Shown: positions 33,982 to 41,589 of the stretch, in pieces
Numbering within the stretch: position 1 is the stretch's first letter
Layout of the letters: every line of letters begins with the position of its first letter
DNA from: UBA2705 sp963977105
GTDB lineage: Bacteria > Pseudomonadota > Alphaproteobacteria > Micavibrionales > Micavibrionaceae
Direction: 5' to 3'
DNA: 64,000 nucleotides
Assembly (NCBI GenBank): GCA_963977105.1
Contig: CAXBNI010000002.1
Span: 186,001-250,000 of the forward strand
The notes under the pieces: model-generated
What the model was told of the DNA's origin: nothing
What the model saw: only the letters and a program-made list of their open reading frames with translations
The model's database searches: none
Position numbers and translations under genes: made by a program

Positions 33982-34620
33982 ATGACAATTACGGCAGCAC
34001 AAATTAGAGGCGCACGCGGACTACTTAATTGGTCCCAAGCTGACCTTTCTGACCGTACTGGCATTTCGGCCACTTCAATCGGTAGCATTGAAAATGGTTC
34101 AACTAGCCCACGTGAAAGCACAATAGCAAACATCAGAGCCACCTTTGAATATGGCGGCATTGAGTTTGTTGGTTTAGATGGCGCCAAATTACGTAGTGGT
34201 GATGTCCGCGTTTTCACAGGCCGTAATGGCTTGATCAGTTTCTATGACACGATCTATGAAACACTGAGAATAAGTGAGAACAAAGATATTGTCGTCAGCA
34301 ACGTCAACGAAAGAGATTTCGTCCGCTGGCTTGGAGATTACGCTCAGACCCATATTAAACGTATGGAATCAATCAAGGGCCTTAACTTCAGCATTCTTAT
34401 TCGTGAGAATGATGACTATATGCCCGGTGACACATATGCAGAATACCGCATGTTACCAAAAGACTTATTTGCATCTGTGCCTTTTTACGCCTTTGGCGAA
34501 AAATTGGCCATTATGCTTTTTGAGAACGAACCGACAGTTATTGTTATGAATTACCCTGCGATAAGCGCCGCATACCGTATACAATTTACGGATATGTGGG
34601 ACAGAGCAGCTAAACTTTAA
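33982..34620 (+). CDS. XRE-family regulator with an unassigned C-terminal domain
   Basis: The protein has 212 residues. The N-terminal helix-turn-helix (about 5-60) reads GARGLLNWSQADLSDRTGIS and IGSIENGSTSPRESTIANI, typical of XRE/HTH_3 regulators. Residues 60-75 (EYGGIEFVGLDGAKLRSGDV) match a common alphaproteobacterial variant. The remaining 135 residues look like a compact alpha/beta sensor (VFTGRNGLISFYDTIYETLR) that I cannot assign. The following gene starts 18 bases after its stop, so regulator and partner form an operon. Confidence 0.85.
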   Translation: MTITAAQIRGARGLLNWSQADLSDRTGISATSIGSIENGSTSPRESTIANIRATFEYGGIEFVGLDGAKLRSGDVRVFTGRNGLISFYDTIYETLRISENKDIVVSNVNERDFVRWLGDYAQTHIKRMESIKGLNFSILIRENDDYMPGDTYAEYRMLPKDLFASVPFYAFGEKLAIMLFENEPTVIVMNYPAISAAYRIQFTDMWDRAAKL

Positions 34621-34638
34621 TTACAAGGCGTGTGTAAA

Positions 34639-35775
34639 TTGAGTAAAAACAAGAAGCAAAATCAATTAGACGGCATCGCGGAAGCGACAAGAGGTATGCT
34701 CTTTGGCCAAGACCACGCAAATGCTGGGCGTTATGCTTATCTAAATGGCGGCGGTGTAAAGTTTGATGAATTTATTCGTCTCAACGAGAACTACCTTACC
34801 TTTTGGAAAGAGTGTGAGATACTTTCTGAGCAAAGCAAAACAATTGCGCATGAGCTTGAAGACGTTAAGCACGCCGTTGTTGTTGGCCAAGGCTCTGCGT
34901 TTAAGGATAAAGAGTGGCATGTTCTTAAGGAACTTCCAAACCTTGAAGCCATCACATTCATTGATTTAGCAGAAAAATTCAATCAAGCGGCGTTAAAGAC
35001 AGTCAAAGACAACGCCCACGAAATGAAAAGTAAAGACGTAAAAGCCACCGCGATTACGGGCCCATATCAAGGCATAGATAAAAAAATGCTTGATCGCTGG
35101 AGCAAAGATTATGATAAAAATTTAGTGATGTGCGTTGGCTCGCTAATCACCAATATTGAAAAAATTGCAAAAGATTCGTACCCTGAAACAGAAACATATA
35201 ATGAATTAAAGCAACTTTTCCGCCTCGCTTGTAATGATGGCTATGCACTGATTGGTTATAACGGCGTTGAAAAACAATCAACACTACAAAAGTCTTATGC
35301 CAATAAATTGCTGGCTGAATTCATGCAAAATGCGTGGCATTTTATGGTCATGAACACACCAGATCTCCGTATAGAAGATATTAACGGTAATATCCTTGAT
35401 AAAAATGATCGTGACGTGCTTGATAGCTTGTTTGCCTATGAAATAGACGAACCGAAGTTTGACCCCGCTACACGCAATTATGCGCATATCATGAAGGCAA
35501 AGAAATCATTCAAGGTATATTGTAATGATGAAAATTCAGCTGATGGCGACCATGATGAAATCTGCAAAGATATTGAAGCCGGTTATTCGTTCACAATGAT
35601 GAACTCTTACCAAGCAAGCACGTCAATTATCAATAGCTTGGTTAAGAACATTAGCAGCACAGCAAAATCATATGATGCAAAAGAAATTATTAGTCGCTCT
35701 AAAGACAATATTTTCTTGCACAGCTTCAAAATCACGCCGAACACAGAGCAGCCAGCGGAACAGAAGCCGTCTTAA
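34639..35775 (+). CDS. EgtD-like (histidine-specific methyltransferase-type) protein, divergent
   Basis: The protein has 378 residues from TTG 34639, which has AAGG 10 bases upstream; a GTG at 34630 is the alternative. The segment HAVVVGQGSAFKDKEWHVL then ITFIDLAEKFNQAAL fits an SAM-binding fold, and NLVMCVGSLITNIEKI, DGYALIGYNGVEKQ, KFDPATRNYAHIMKA follow the order of EgtD-type methyltransferases (Methyltransf_33). The glycine-rich SAM loop is atypical, so activity is uncertain. It follows the XRE regulator in one unit. The match is by pattern only and could be wrong. Confidence 0.5.
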   Translation: MSKNKKQNQLDGIAEATRGMLFGQDHANAGRYAYLNGGGVKFDEFIRLNENYLTFWKECEILSEQSKTIAHELEDVKHAVVVGQGSAFKDKEWHVLKELPNLEAITFIDLAEKFNQAALKTVKDNAHEMKSKDVKATAITGPYQGIDKKMLDRWSKDYDKNLVMCVGSLITNIEKIAKDSYPETETYNELKQLFRLACNDGYALIGYNGVEKQSTLQKSYANKLLAEFMQNAWHFMVMNTPDLRIEDINGNILDKNDRDVLDSLFAYEIDEPKFDPATRNYAHIMKAKKSFKVYCNDENSADGDHDEICKDIEAGYSFTMMNSYQASTSIINSLVKNISSTAKSYDAKEIISRSKDNIFLHSFKITPNTEQPAEQKPS

Positions 35776-35778
35776 AGC

Positions 35779-36561
35779 CTAGAACTTATAACCATATGTC
35801 ATTTTAGCGCTATACTGATATGAACCTTCAGTAAGCGGGCTATTCGTCACATCAGTTGAAAGCCCCATATATTCCGTATCAAAGCGGAAATAATGATGTT
35901 CTGCCAATAGGTAATCTACACCAGCATTAATGCCCATTCCAACCCAACCTGCATCAGCTTCGTAAAATGGGCGTACACCCGCGAGGCCTTCTGAGCCAAA
36001 ATAGGCATCATGGTATGCATCATCACCATAAACAGCCTTCGCGCTCACATAGCCTGTCATTGGGCGCTCAACAGATTCCATGTTATAGCGCGCTGAAAAC
36101 GTTGTCAAAACGCCGTCATTGTTATTATCAAGCCCGGCGTCATATTCCGCTAGCACTCTAAATGGACCAAAATCTAAGCCGCCATAGAAACCCGCAGTAA
36201 AAGTATCATCCAAGTCCCCCATACCAGCAAGAAGCTGTGAATCATTATCATCACGCCCGCGGCGCCACTTGCTTTGTAGGCCCCAAACAATGCGTTCGCC
36301 ATCAAATTCATAGCCGGCGCCTTTAAATGTGTTGACAAAAAGGTGGTTGTTTTCATGGAATTCGTAATCAACGACAACAGCAGGAAGCACTAAAAATTCT
36401 TGGTCTTCTGCACCTGCATATTCCGCGACAGTCGCCGCAGACACACCAATCATCACGTCTAGCTTATCATCACTTTCCCACGCATCACGCGCGTAAGACG
36501 GCGCAGCAAGTGACAAAATCGTCCCACAGAGTAACATTGCAGATAACGGCACAAATTTCAT
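35779..36561 (-). CDS. MipA/OmpV-family outer-membrane protein
   Basis: The protein has 260 residues. A signal peptide ends APSYA at about residue 24. The rest alternates as amphipathic beta strands and ends in a terminal aromatic (YGYKF), as outer-membrane barrels do. The start DKLDVMIGVSAATVAEYAGAED, the VDYEF and GGLDFGPFRVLAEYDAGLD segments are typical of MipA/OmpV. MipA was first described as a scaffold for the lytic enzyme MltA; other members are porin-like. GGAGC precedes the ATG. It converges with the EgtD-like gene with 3 bases between stops. Confidence 0.9.
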   Translation of the reverse strand: MKFVPLSAMLLCGTILSLAAPSYARDAWESDDKLDVMIGVSAATVAEYAGAEDQEFLVLPAVVVDYEFHENNHLFVNTFKGAGYEFDGERIVWGLQSKWRRGRDDNDSQLLAGMGDLDDTFTAGFYGGLDFGPFRVLAEYDAGLDNNNDGVLTTFSARYNMESVERPMTGYVSAKAVYGDDAYHDAYFGSEGLAGVRPFYEADAGWVGMGINAGVDYLLAEHHYFRFDTEYMGLSTDVTNSPLTEGSYQYSAKMTYGYKF

Positions 36562-36685
36562 TATTATAGCTCCATATTGGGTAACTCTGGGGCGAACGCC
36601 CAGAACATCAACTCTGTAAAGAATAAACGAATTTTGACCTTAAGGAAAGGCCATAGCTAAAAAATCTAAGCCGAGAGCTTCGAAG

Positions 36686-37510
36686 TTAAGATTTAGTTTG
36701 TTCCAGCATACCTTCGGAGAGATTATAAACATGCTGAATATATTCAACTTGCGAGCGCATGATTTCGCAAAGTAAATGCGTGTCCATTGTCGCATTATCA
36801 GCCCGCGATAAATCCTCAAGCTGAGCCGCAAGCTTAGAGACCTTAACGAGGCCCATTTGCATACTGGCCGATTTTATCGTGTGCATAGCATGATGCACTT
36901 TTTGAACATCGTGGTCTGTAACGCCGACATACGCAGCATCAACGTAAAACTGAATGTCTTTCTTAAACAAATCAACCATAGCGCTGTATTTATCTTTTAA
37001 AACACCTTTTAAGGACAGAGCAATAGCAGTGTCCATAAGCGTTTCGCGGGGTACTGAATTAGCTGCGCCTTGCTTATCATCATCTTGTACGACGTCCACT
37101 TCCGCGGCACCAAACCACTTTACAATCAAGGCCTCGAATGTCTTAAGGGTCATGGGCTTGAGCAGGACGCCGTCCATGCCGACATCTAGCGCCTTCACTT
37201 GTGATACAGCGGTTAGCTTATCTTTTAAGGCAAAGATAAGAGCTGGCTCCATCAATTCTGCGCGCTCATTATCCCTAATCATCCGTGCCGCAACATAGCC
37301 ATCTATATCAGCCGAGAAACAGTCAATGAAAATGATATCGTACTGTACATTTAAACTTTTCCGTACCGCCTCTTCACAGCTCGAAGCTATGTCGTGGCTT
37401 ACCCCCACATGTTCAAACATTGATTTGAAAATAGCATGGTTAGATTCTACCTCGTCTACATAAAGCAGACGCAATTCACTTAGCTGGCTATTGTCAATTT
37501 CATGGATCAT
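36686..37510 (-). CDS. Receiver plus HPt phosphotransfer protein
   Basis: The protein has 274 residues from ATG 37510 (AAGAGA upstream). The receiver (about 10-130) has YVDEVESN, the acceptor Asp in IIFIDCFSADIDGY and the lysine in LLKPMTLKTF. The DD pair is changed to DE. The HPt domain (about 165-265) has the phospho-His in HHAMHTIKSASMQMG. It should relay phosphate between a hybrid kinase and another receiver in the cytoplasm. No kinase is adjacent; it is a lone gene. Confidence 0.85.
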   Translation of the reverse strand: MIHEIDNSQLSELRLLYVDEVESNHAIFKSMFEHVGVSHDIASSCEEAVRKSLNVQYDIIFIDCFSADIDGYVAARMIRDNERAELMEPALIFALKDKLTAVSQVKALDVGMDGVLLKPMTLKTFEALIVKWFGAAEVDVVQDDDKQGAANSVPRETLMDTAIALSLKGVLKDKYSAMVDLFKKDIQFYVDAAYVGVTDHDVQKVHHAMHTIKSASMQMGLVKVSKLAAQLEDLSRADNATMDTHLLCEIMRSQVEYIQHVYNLSEGMLEQTKS

Positions 37511-37897
37511 TTTATGGGGGTCTCTTATTAAAACAGCAATTTCACCATCGCCGAATACAAGCACTACAATTAACTATCACAAAGAAAGCGCAACACTTTA
37601 TTTTACATTAGATTAAAAGGAACAGAAAGACAGATAAAAATCGTACGTATTTAGGATCAAGGTATGGGGGGAGGTGTACGGTTAACTATCTAGCTTTCTG
37701 TCCTATCTTTTAGTCTGTAAATATAGTCCACTCAGTTTTAGCAAAGCTAGACTGAGCTTATTTAGATACTTAGCTACTCATTGTATAAAGATTAGCATAC
37801 CAAGCGGTATGTGTCAAAGATAAAACGACAAAACAGCAAAAAACGGCGTTGCTTGCCCATAAGAAAGAGGGCAAGCAAAGCCTAAAAGGCAACAGGA
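37511..37897. other. Intergenic region without a gene
   Basis: This 387-base AT-rich stretch separates the REC-HPt gene from the TetR gene, both on the minus strand. I see no plausible coding frame. It contains the 5' leader of the REC-HPt gene, a G-run (GGGGGGAGG near 37667), a short CTCAGT / ACTGAG inverted pair near 37731-37757 and the TetR terminator at 37849-37878. Confidence 0.5.
37849..37878 (-). terminator. Terminator after the TetR gene
   Basis: A 10-bp perfect stem TTGCTTGCCC / GGGCAAGCAA with a 10-base loop; on the minus strand CGCCGTTTTTTG follows. Confidence 0.75.
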
Positions 37898-38506
37898 TCA
37901 TACTTTTTTGATATTAAGGAAACGATAAATGCCCGTTTCAAGGTCTGTGCGCATTGTCTTCTCATCATCGAAAATACGAGAATATGTTAGGACGCCATTC
38001 GCATATTGATAGACCATCCGCGCCAGCTGCAAGCTATCCTTAGGCACCTCAATAACATTGCTCACAGCAAGATCATCGATGACTATCTGCCAATAGCGCA
38101 CTTCGTTATCAACATATTCTTTACTTGCCGCGCGTATGATCTCATCGCCCTGAGAATTAATTGCGCCCGCTGTAAAAAATGGACAGCCACTAACCTTCTG
38201 TGCCGAAGTTTCTGTACTCTGGAAGCCTTTATAATATATATAACCGATCATATTATCTAATTTTTTAACAGATTCATGACGCTCCGCCAAAAGGGATTGC
38301 AGCACCATTTCTTCATGCTTCATTTTATAAGACGCGGCCTCTGCGTATAGAGAGGCCTTAGACTTAAAATGATGATAGAAGGCCCCCTTGGTCACACCCG
38401 CCTTGTTACAAATCTCATTAACACCAACATCTGTGTAACTGCTCATACGCACCAAATCTATGGCGGTTTCGATAAGCTTTACTTTTGAATTGGTTTTGGG
38501 CGCCAT
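37898..38506 (-). CDS. TetR/AcrR-family transcriptional regulator
   Basis: The protein has 202 residues. The helix-turn-helix is near the N-terminus: YTDVGVNEICNKAGVTKGAFYHHFKSKASLY. The C-terminal domain has a GCPFFTAG segment with a Cys, as in regulators of the AcuR/YdeS-like type that answer small electrophiles; this last link is inference. AGGATAATGTT precedes the ATG. The EF-hand gene at 38520-39110 ends 13 bases upstream, so the two are probably co-transcribed. Confidence 0.9.
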   Translation of the reverse strand: MAPKTNSKVKLIETAIDLVRMSSYTDVGVNEICNKAGVTKGAFYHHFKSKASLYAEAASYKMKHEEMVLQSLLAERHESVKKLDNMIGYIYYKGFQSTETSAQKVSGCPFFTAGAINSQGDEIIRAASKEYVDNEVRYWQIVIDDLAVSNVIEVPKDSLQLARMVYQYANGVLTYSRIFDDEKTMRTDLETGIYRFLNIKKV

Positions 38507-38519
38507 AACATTATCCTAC

Positions 38520-39110
38520 TTACTTATATTCCGGTACGTCTATATGCTTTGAGTCAACGCCGCCCCTAGGTGAAAGCTTATCGTCGATCAGACGAAACTC
38601 TTTATACTCAACCTCTTCATCGCCATTACTGTCCATGCGATAAAAACGATCGCGGAAGAACGTATAATATTCTTTCCAACTTAAATTTTTGTCTTCATTG
38701 CTATCTGCGTGATCAATACGCAAAGTGTAACGCTTAATACGCTTATTCGCCGTTGCGCCATAAATTTCATCACGGTCTTTTACAAAAGCTTCGCTATGTA
38801 GCGCCTGCTCATTCTCGTCCCATAAGCCGTTGCTATCAGTATCGTACTCTTTAAAGCTACTCAGCAAATAAGCCTCTATTTCAGGCTCCTGCAATACCCA
38901 ATCTTTATTACTGTCCATCTCCTTAAAAAAGGGCAAACGTCTTTCATATCTCTTCACAAGTTTATCTGGCACATTCTCTGTCTCCCAGAACGGCTTATCT
39001 TCTTCCGTGGCATGGGCTGCAGCATTTTGCGCAAAGGCATTCCCATGGAAATTAGAAACTCCCACGGCAAATACAAACAAATAAATAAATAAACCTAAAG
39101 AGCTTCGCAA
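38520..39110 (-). CDS. Exported EF-hand protein, 196 aa
   Basis: The signal peptide (to about GNAFA, residue 27) is only complete if translation starts at TTG 39110, which has GAGGCGG just upstream; there is no ATG in this part. At least four calcium loops are visible: DSNKDWVLQEPE, DTDSNGLWDENE, DSNEDKNLSWKE and DSNGDEEVEYKE. The product should be periplasmic and bind Ca2+. It precedes the TetR regulator in the same direction. Unlike the smaller EF-hand protein at 27959-28360 it has no His/Pro-rich tail. Confidence 0.83.
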   Translation of the reverse strand: MRSSLGLFIYLFVFAVGVSNFHGNAFAQNAAAHATEEDKPFWETENVPDKLVKRYERRLPFFKEMDSNKDWVLQEPEIEAYLLSSFKEYDTDSNGLWDENEQALHSEAFVKDRDEIYGATANKRIKRYTLRIDHADSNEDKNLSWKEYYTFFRDRFYRMDSNGDEEVEYKEFRLIDDKLSPRGGVDSKHIDVPEYK

Positions 39111-39327
39111 GGCCGCCTCACTTTTTTTAGATGATCCTGCATATTACAATACATAGCCATAAGGGATACACCCTCAATAATATGATAACATACCAACTGT
39201 TATCTTTCTATACAAACTAACGCATAAGTCGAGAAAAAAAGCACTCCCAAAGGCACCCACAGTGAAAATAGTACTGATAAAACACAGCTTTACGCCCGAT
39301 AGCACTCCTTACACGCTTAAACGTACT

Positions 39328-40308
39328 TCACGATTCCGTCAGTCCGATCGTGGTTAAAAGGGCCTTTTTTATCGCACCAGACTCTACAGGATCAAGCCCC
39401 CATAATGCTGCATTTTCTTTTTCTAAGTCCGGCGCATCAACCAAGCGCCCAAATGCGCCCCCCGCCTCATCCAAATCGACCGTCAATTTACAGGGTACAA
39501 AAATCGCATCATTTTTCAAGGCAGCCATTACAGCGGGGTCATGGAAGCGGAACACAGGCTCAGGAGAGAACTCGCGGCAATGGGCGACCATAATGTCCTG
39601 TGCATAACGAGCGAGAGGCGTTTGGGCCTTTAGTACTAAAATGTCCTCCAAAGTAATCACTATCGGCCACGTCATATTCATGGCAATGAAATCCACTCGC
39701 AATCCACAGCGCAGCAAAAAATCAACAGCATAAGGGTCGGCGCCAATATTAAAATCAGCATAAGGCATCTGATCCCAAAGCGTATCAAACTTACCGCCCA
39801 TCATCACAACGCGATCGATATAGTCATGAATCGCGCTACCAAGCGCGGCACATATATGTACAAAGCTGGTTGCTGGCCCCGTAATAACGTAAGTTAATTT
39901 TCTTCCCTGTTTTATATGCTGCGCTTTTATGAAAGCAATGATGGCATCAACGTTGTCTGGTAAATTTTCCTGCGCGTGGCATGATATAATTTGCGGGTCA
40001 AAAGGCAGCTTTACATTACAAAGGCCATCACCCGAAGCATCCTGACGTGGTAAAACGACATCATCAAAATAACAATGAGTTTGCAGCGGGCGGTCAGCCC
40101 CGCGAAATACAGGGATAGCGCATTCGGGAAAAGCGGCGAGAACACGGCGGCAGTTGACCATCACATTATCAAGAGGCGTGTTACCATAGGACGCCACGAC
40201 GCCGCATAACGGCATATTATCGCGTAATGCATACCAAATAGCCAAAGCATCATCACGGCCCGTATCGCAGTCTAAAATAAATGGCGCTGAAGCCGAAGAG
40301 TGAACCAT
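39328..40308 (-). CDS. Nucleoside hydrolase (IunH family)
   Basis: The protein has 326 residues. The calcium-binding N-terminal motif is FILDCDTGRDDALAIWYAL, where most relatives have DTDPGxDDA; the acidic residues are kept. Further motifs are ASYGNTPLDNV, YVITGPATSFV, VVMMGGKFDTL and NIGADPYAVDFLL. The enzyme splits ribonucleosides into base and ribose in salvage. It follows an unknown 377-aa gene by 33 bases and is probably in its operon. Confidence 0.9.
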   Translation of the reverse strand: MVHSSASAPFILDCDTGRDDALAIWYALRDNMPLCGVVASYGNTPLDNVMVNCRRVLAAFPECAIPVFRGADRPLQTHCYFDDVVLPRQDASGDGLCNVKLPFDPQIISCHAQENLPDNVDAIIAFIKAQHIKQGRKLTYVITGPATSFVHICAALGSAIHDYIDRVVMMGGKFDTLWDQMPYADFNIGADPYAVDFLLRCGLRVDFIAMNMTWPIVITLEDILVLKAQTPLARYAQDIMVAHCREFSPEPVFRFHDPAVMAALKNDAIFVPCKLTVDLDEAGGAFGRLVDAPDLEKENAALWGLDPVESGAIKKALLTTIGLTES

Positions 40309-40341
40309 GGCACATCCAGTAAAGTTAACATCTAAAGAGAG

Positions 40342-41475
40342 CTACTTCATAACTTTCATCATCGATGTATTTGCGTGTGTATTGGTAACATATGAAACAG
40401 GTTTTGCACCGACAAACCATGAAAGCGGTATATTTACGCCCAAATTTTTCTGAATATCTTCACAGAACTCAAAATTAACATGACGCATTTCGCGGGTAAA
40501 CTCATCGGCACAGTCTTCTTTGACAGAGAAGCGCGATGCAACATCCATAAATATGCCCGGCAAGCGGCCTTTTTCGCCATCAATCTTGACAACAAATCCA
40601 TCAAACAATAAGTCGCGCGGTGTCTGCACATCTGAATTGACCCCGTGGTAATTCACGCCAACTGTGACGGGCACAGACTTTCCTTTATGTTTTATTTTGC
40701 TCAGTTCGTCATCATTCGCAGAACAAAAACATGTCGATATTCCGGCCAAATAACCATAGTCAAACAAATGCGCTTCATCCATTTGGTTTTCCAACCAGTT
40801 GAGCATTCGTGCATGGCGGACATTGTCTTCAAGCAAAACAATCGGCTGCTTGTGTCCCGTTTCTTGATAGCGGCGCTCTAAATCTTCACGAACAATTTTC
40901 ATCTGCTCTGCAATAGCAGGGTGCCCTGGACGCGCCGTATAATCAAAATAATCACGCCCGCAAATAGAAAACAAGCGCGAAAATGAAATCTCACCGCCGA
41001 GCCCTTCGGGCACGGGGATCATATCATCTAAAGAAATCAAATAAGGCTGAACGCCGTGTGGTTTACCGGCCATATTCTGCGCACGGTCAACAATAACATC
41101 AGTTAAATCTTGGGCATTGTACATATGGACAGATAGTTTATTACGGCGCGAGTCATCAAGATCGTATTTATTGACATCTACATATTTACCGAGCGCATAA
41201 AAAGACTTACGCAGCCAAATTTGATACGCATTATTAACAACGCTATTGACACGCTGCTCAATGGAGCCTGCATCGTCAACATGCGCCGCGAGAGCATTAA
41301 ACCGTTCACGGCATGAAGGTTTTATTGTTATATCGTGGATAAGGCGCTCTTTCAGATGTGACGTCACATGTTCTGTATCGTCACGAATAACCAGCGTTAA
41401 GCGGCCTTCACTTCCCCGCAGCGCATTCACGGCTTGCTCTGCCTTTTGCAGAGATATATTTCTAACCTTCACCAT
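40342..41475 (-). CDS. Unknown 377-aa protein upstream of nucleoside hydrolase
   Basis: I do not recognise this protein. It is soluble with no signal peptide. The segment KQPIVLLEDNVRHARMLNWL is loosely like a phosphoribosyltransferase or phosphatase loop, and YLISLDDMIPVPEGLGGEISFSRLF looks like a conserved core, but neither gives a family. The start is placed at ATG 41475 after GGGGAG, although the spacing is short; ATG 41493 or GTG 41472 are possible. The short gap to the nucleoside hydrolase suggests a nucleoside- or nucleotide-related job. Confidence 0.6.
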   Translation of the reverse strand: MVKVRNISLQKAEQAVNALRGSEGRLTLVIRDDTEHVTSHLKERLIHDITIKPSCRERFNALAAHVDDAGSIEQRVNSVVNNAYQIWLRKSFYALGKYVDVNKYDLDDSRRNKLSVHMYNAQDLTDVIVDRAQNMAGKPHGVQPYLISLDDMIPVPEGLGGEISFSRLFSICGRDYFDYTARPGHPAIAEQMKIVREDLERRYQETGHKQPIVLLEDNVRHARMLNWLENQMDEAHLFDYGYLAGISTCFCSANDDELSKIKHKGKSVPVTVGVNYHGVNSDVQTPRDLLFDGFVVKIDGEKGRLPGIFMDVASRFSVKEDCADEFTREMRHVNFEFCEDIQKNLGVNIPLSWFVGAKPVSYVTNTHANTSMMKVMK

Positions 41476-41589
41476 GCGCTCCCCACATGTCATTTAAACA
41501 TAATTCTATATTAGGATTGCTTTATGTTTTATGTCAAGAGCATGGGCTGAGTCAAGAAAAAGAGTCTTTACCCCTCTTATTTATCTCAA

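Noticed and set aside
27959..39110. The two EF-hand genes as one duplicated locus
   Set aside because: They differ in length, number of loops and tail, and lie 10 kb apart with different neighbours; similarity is limited to the calcium loops.
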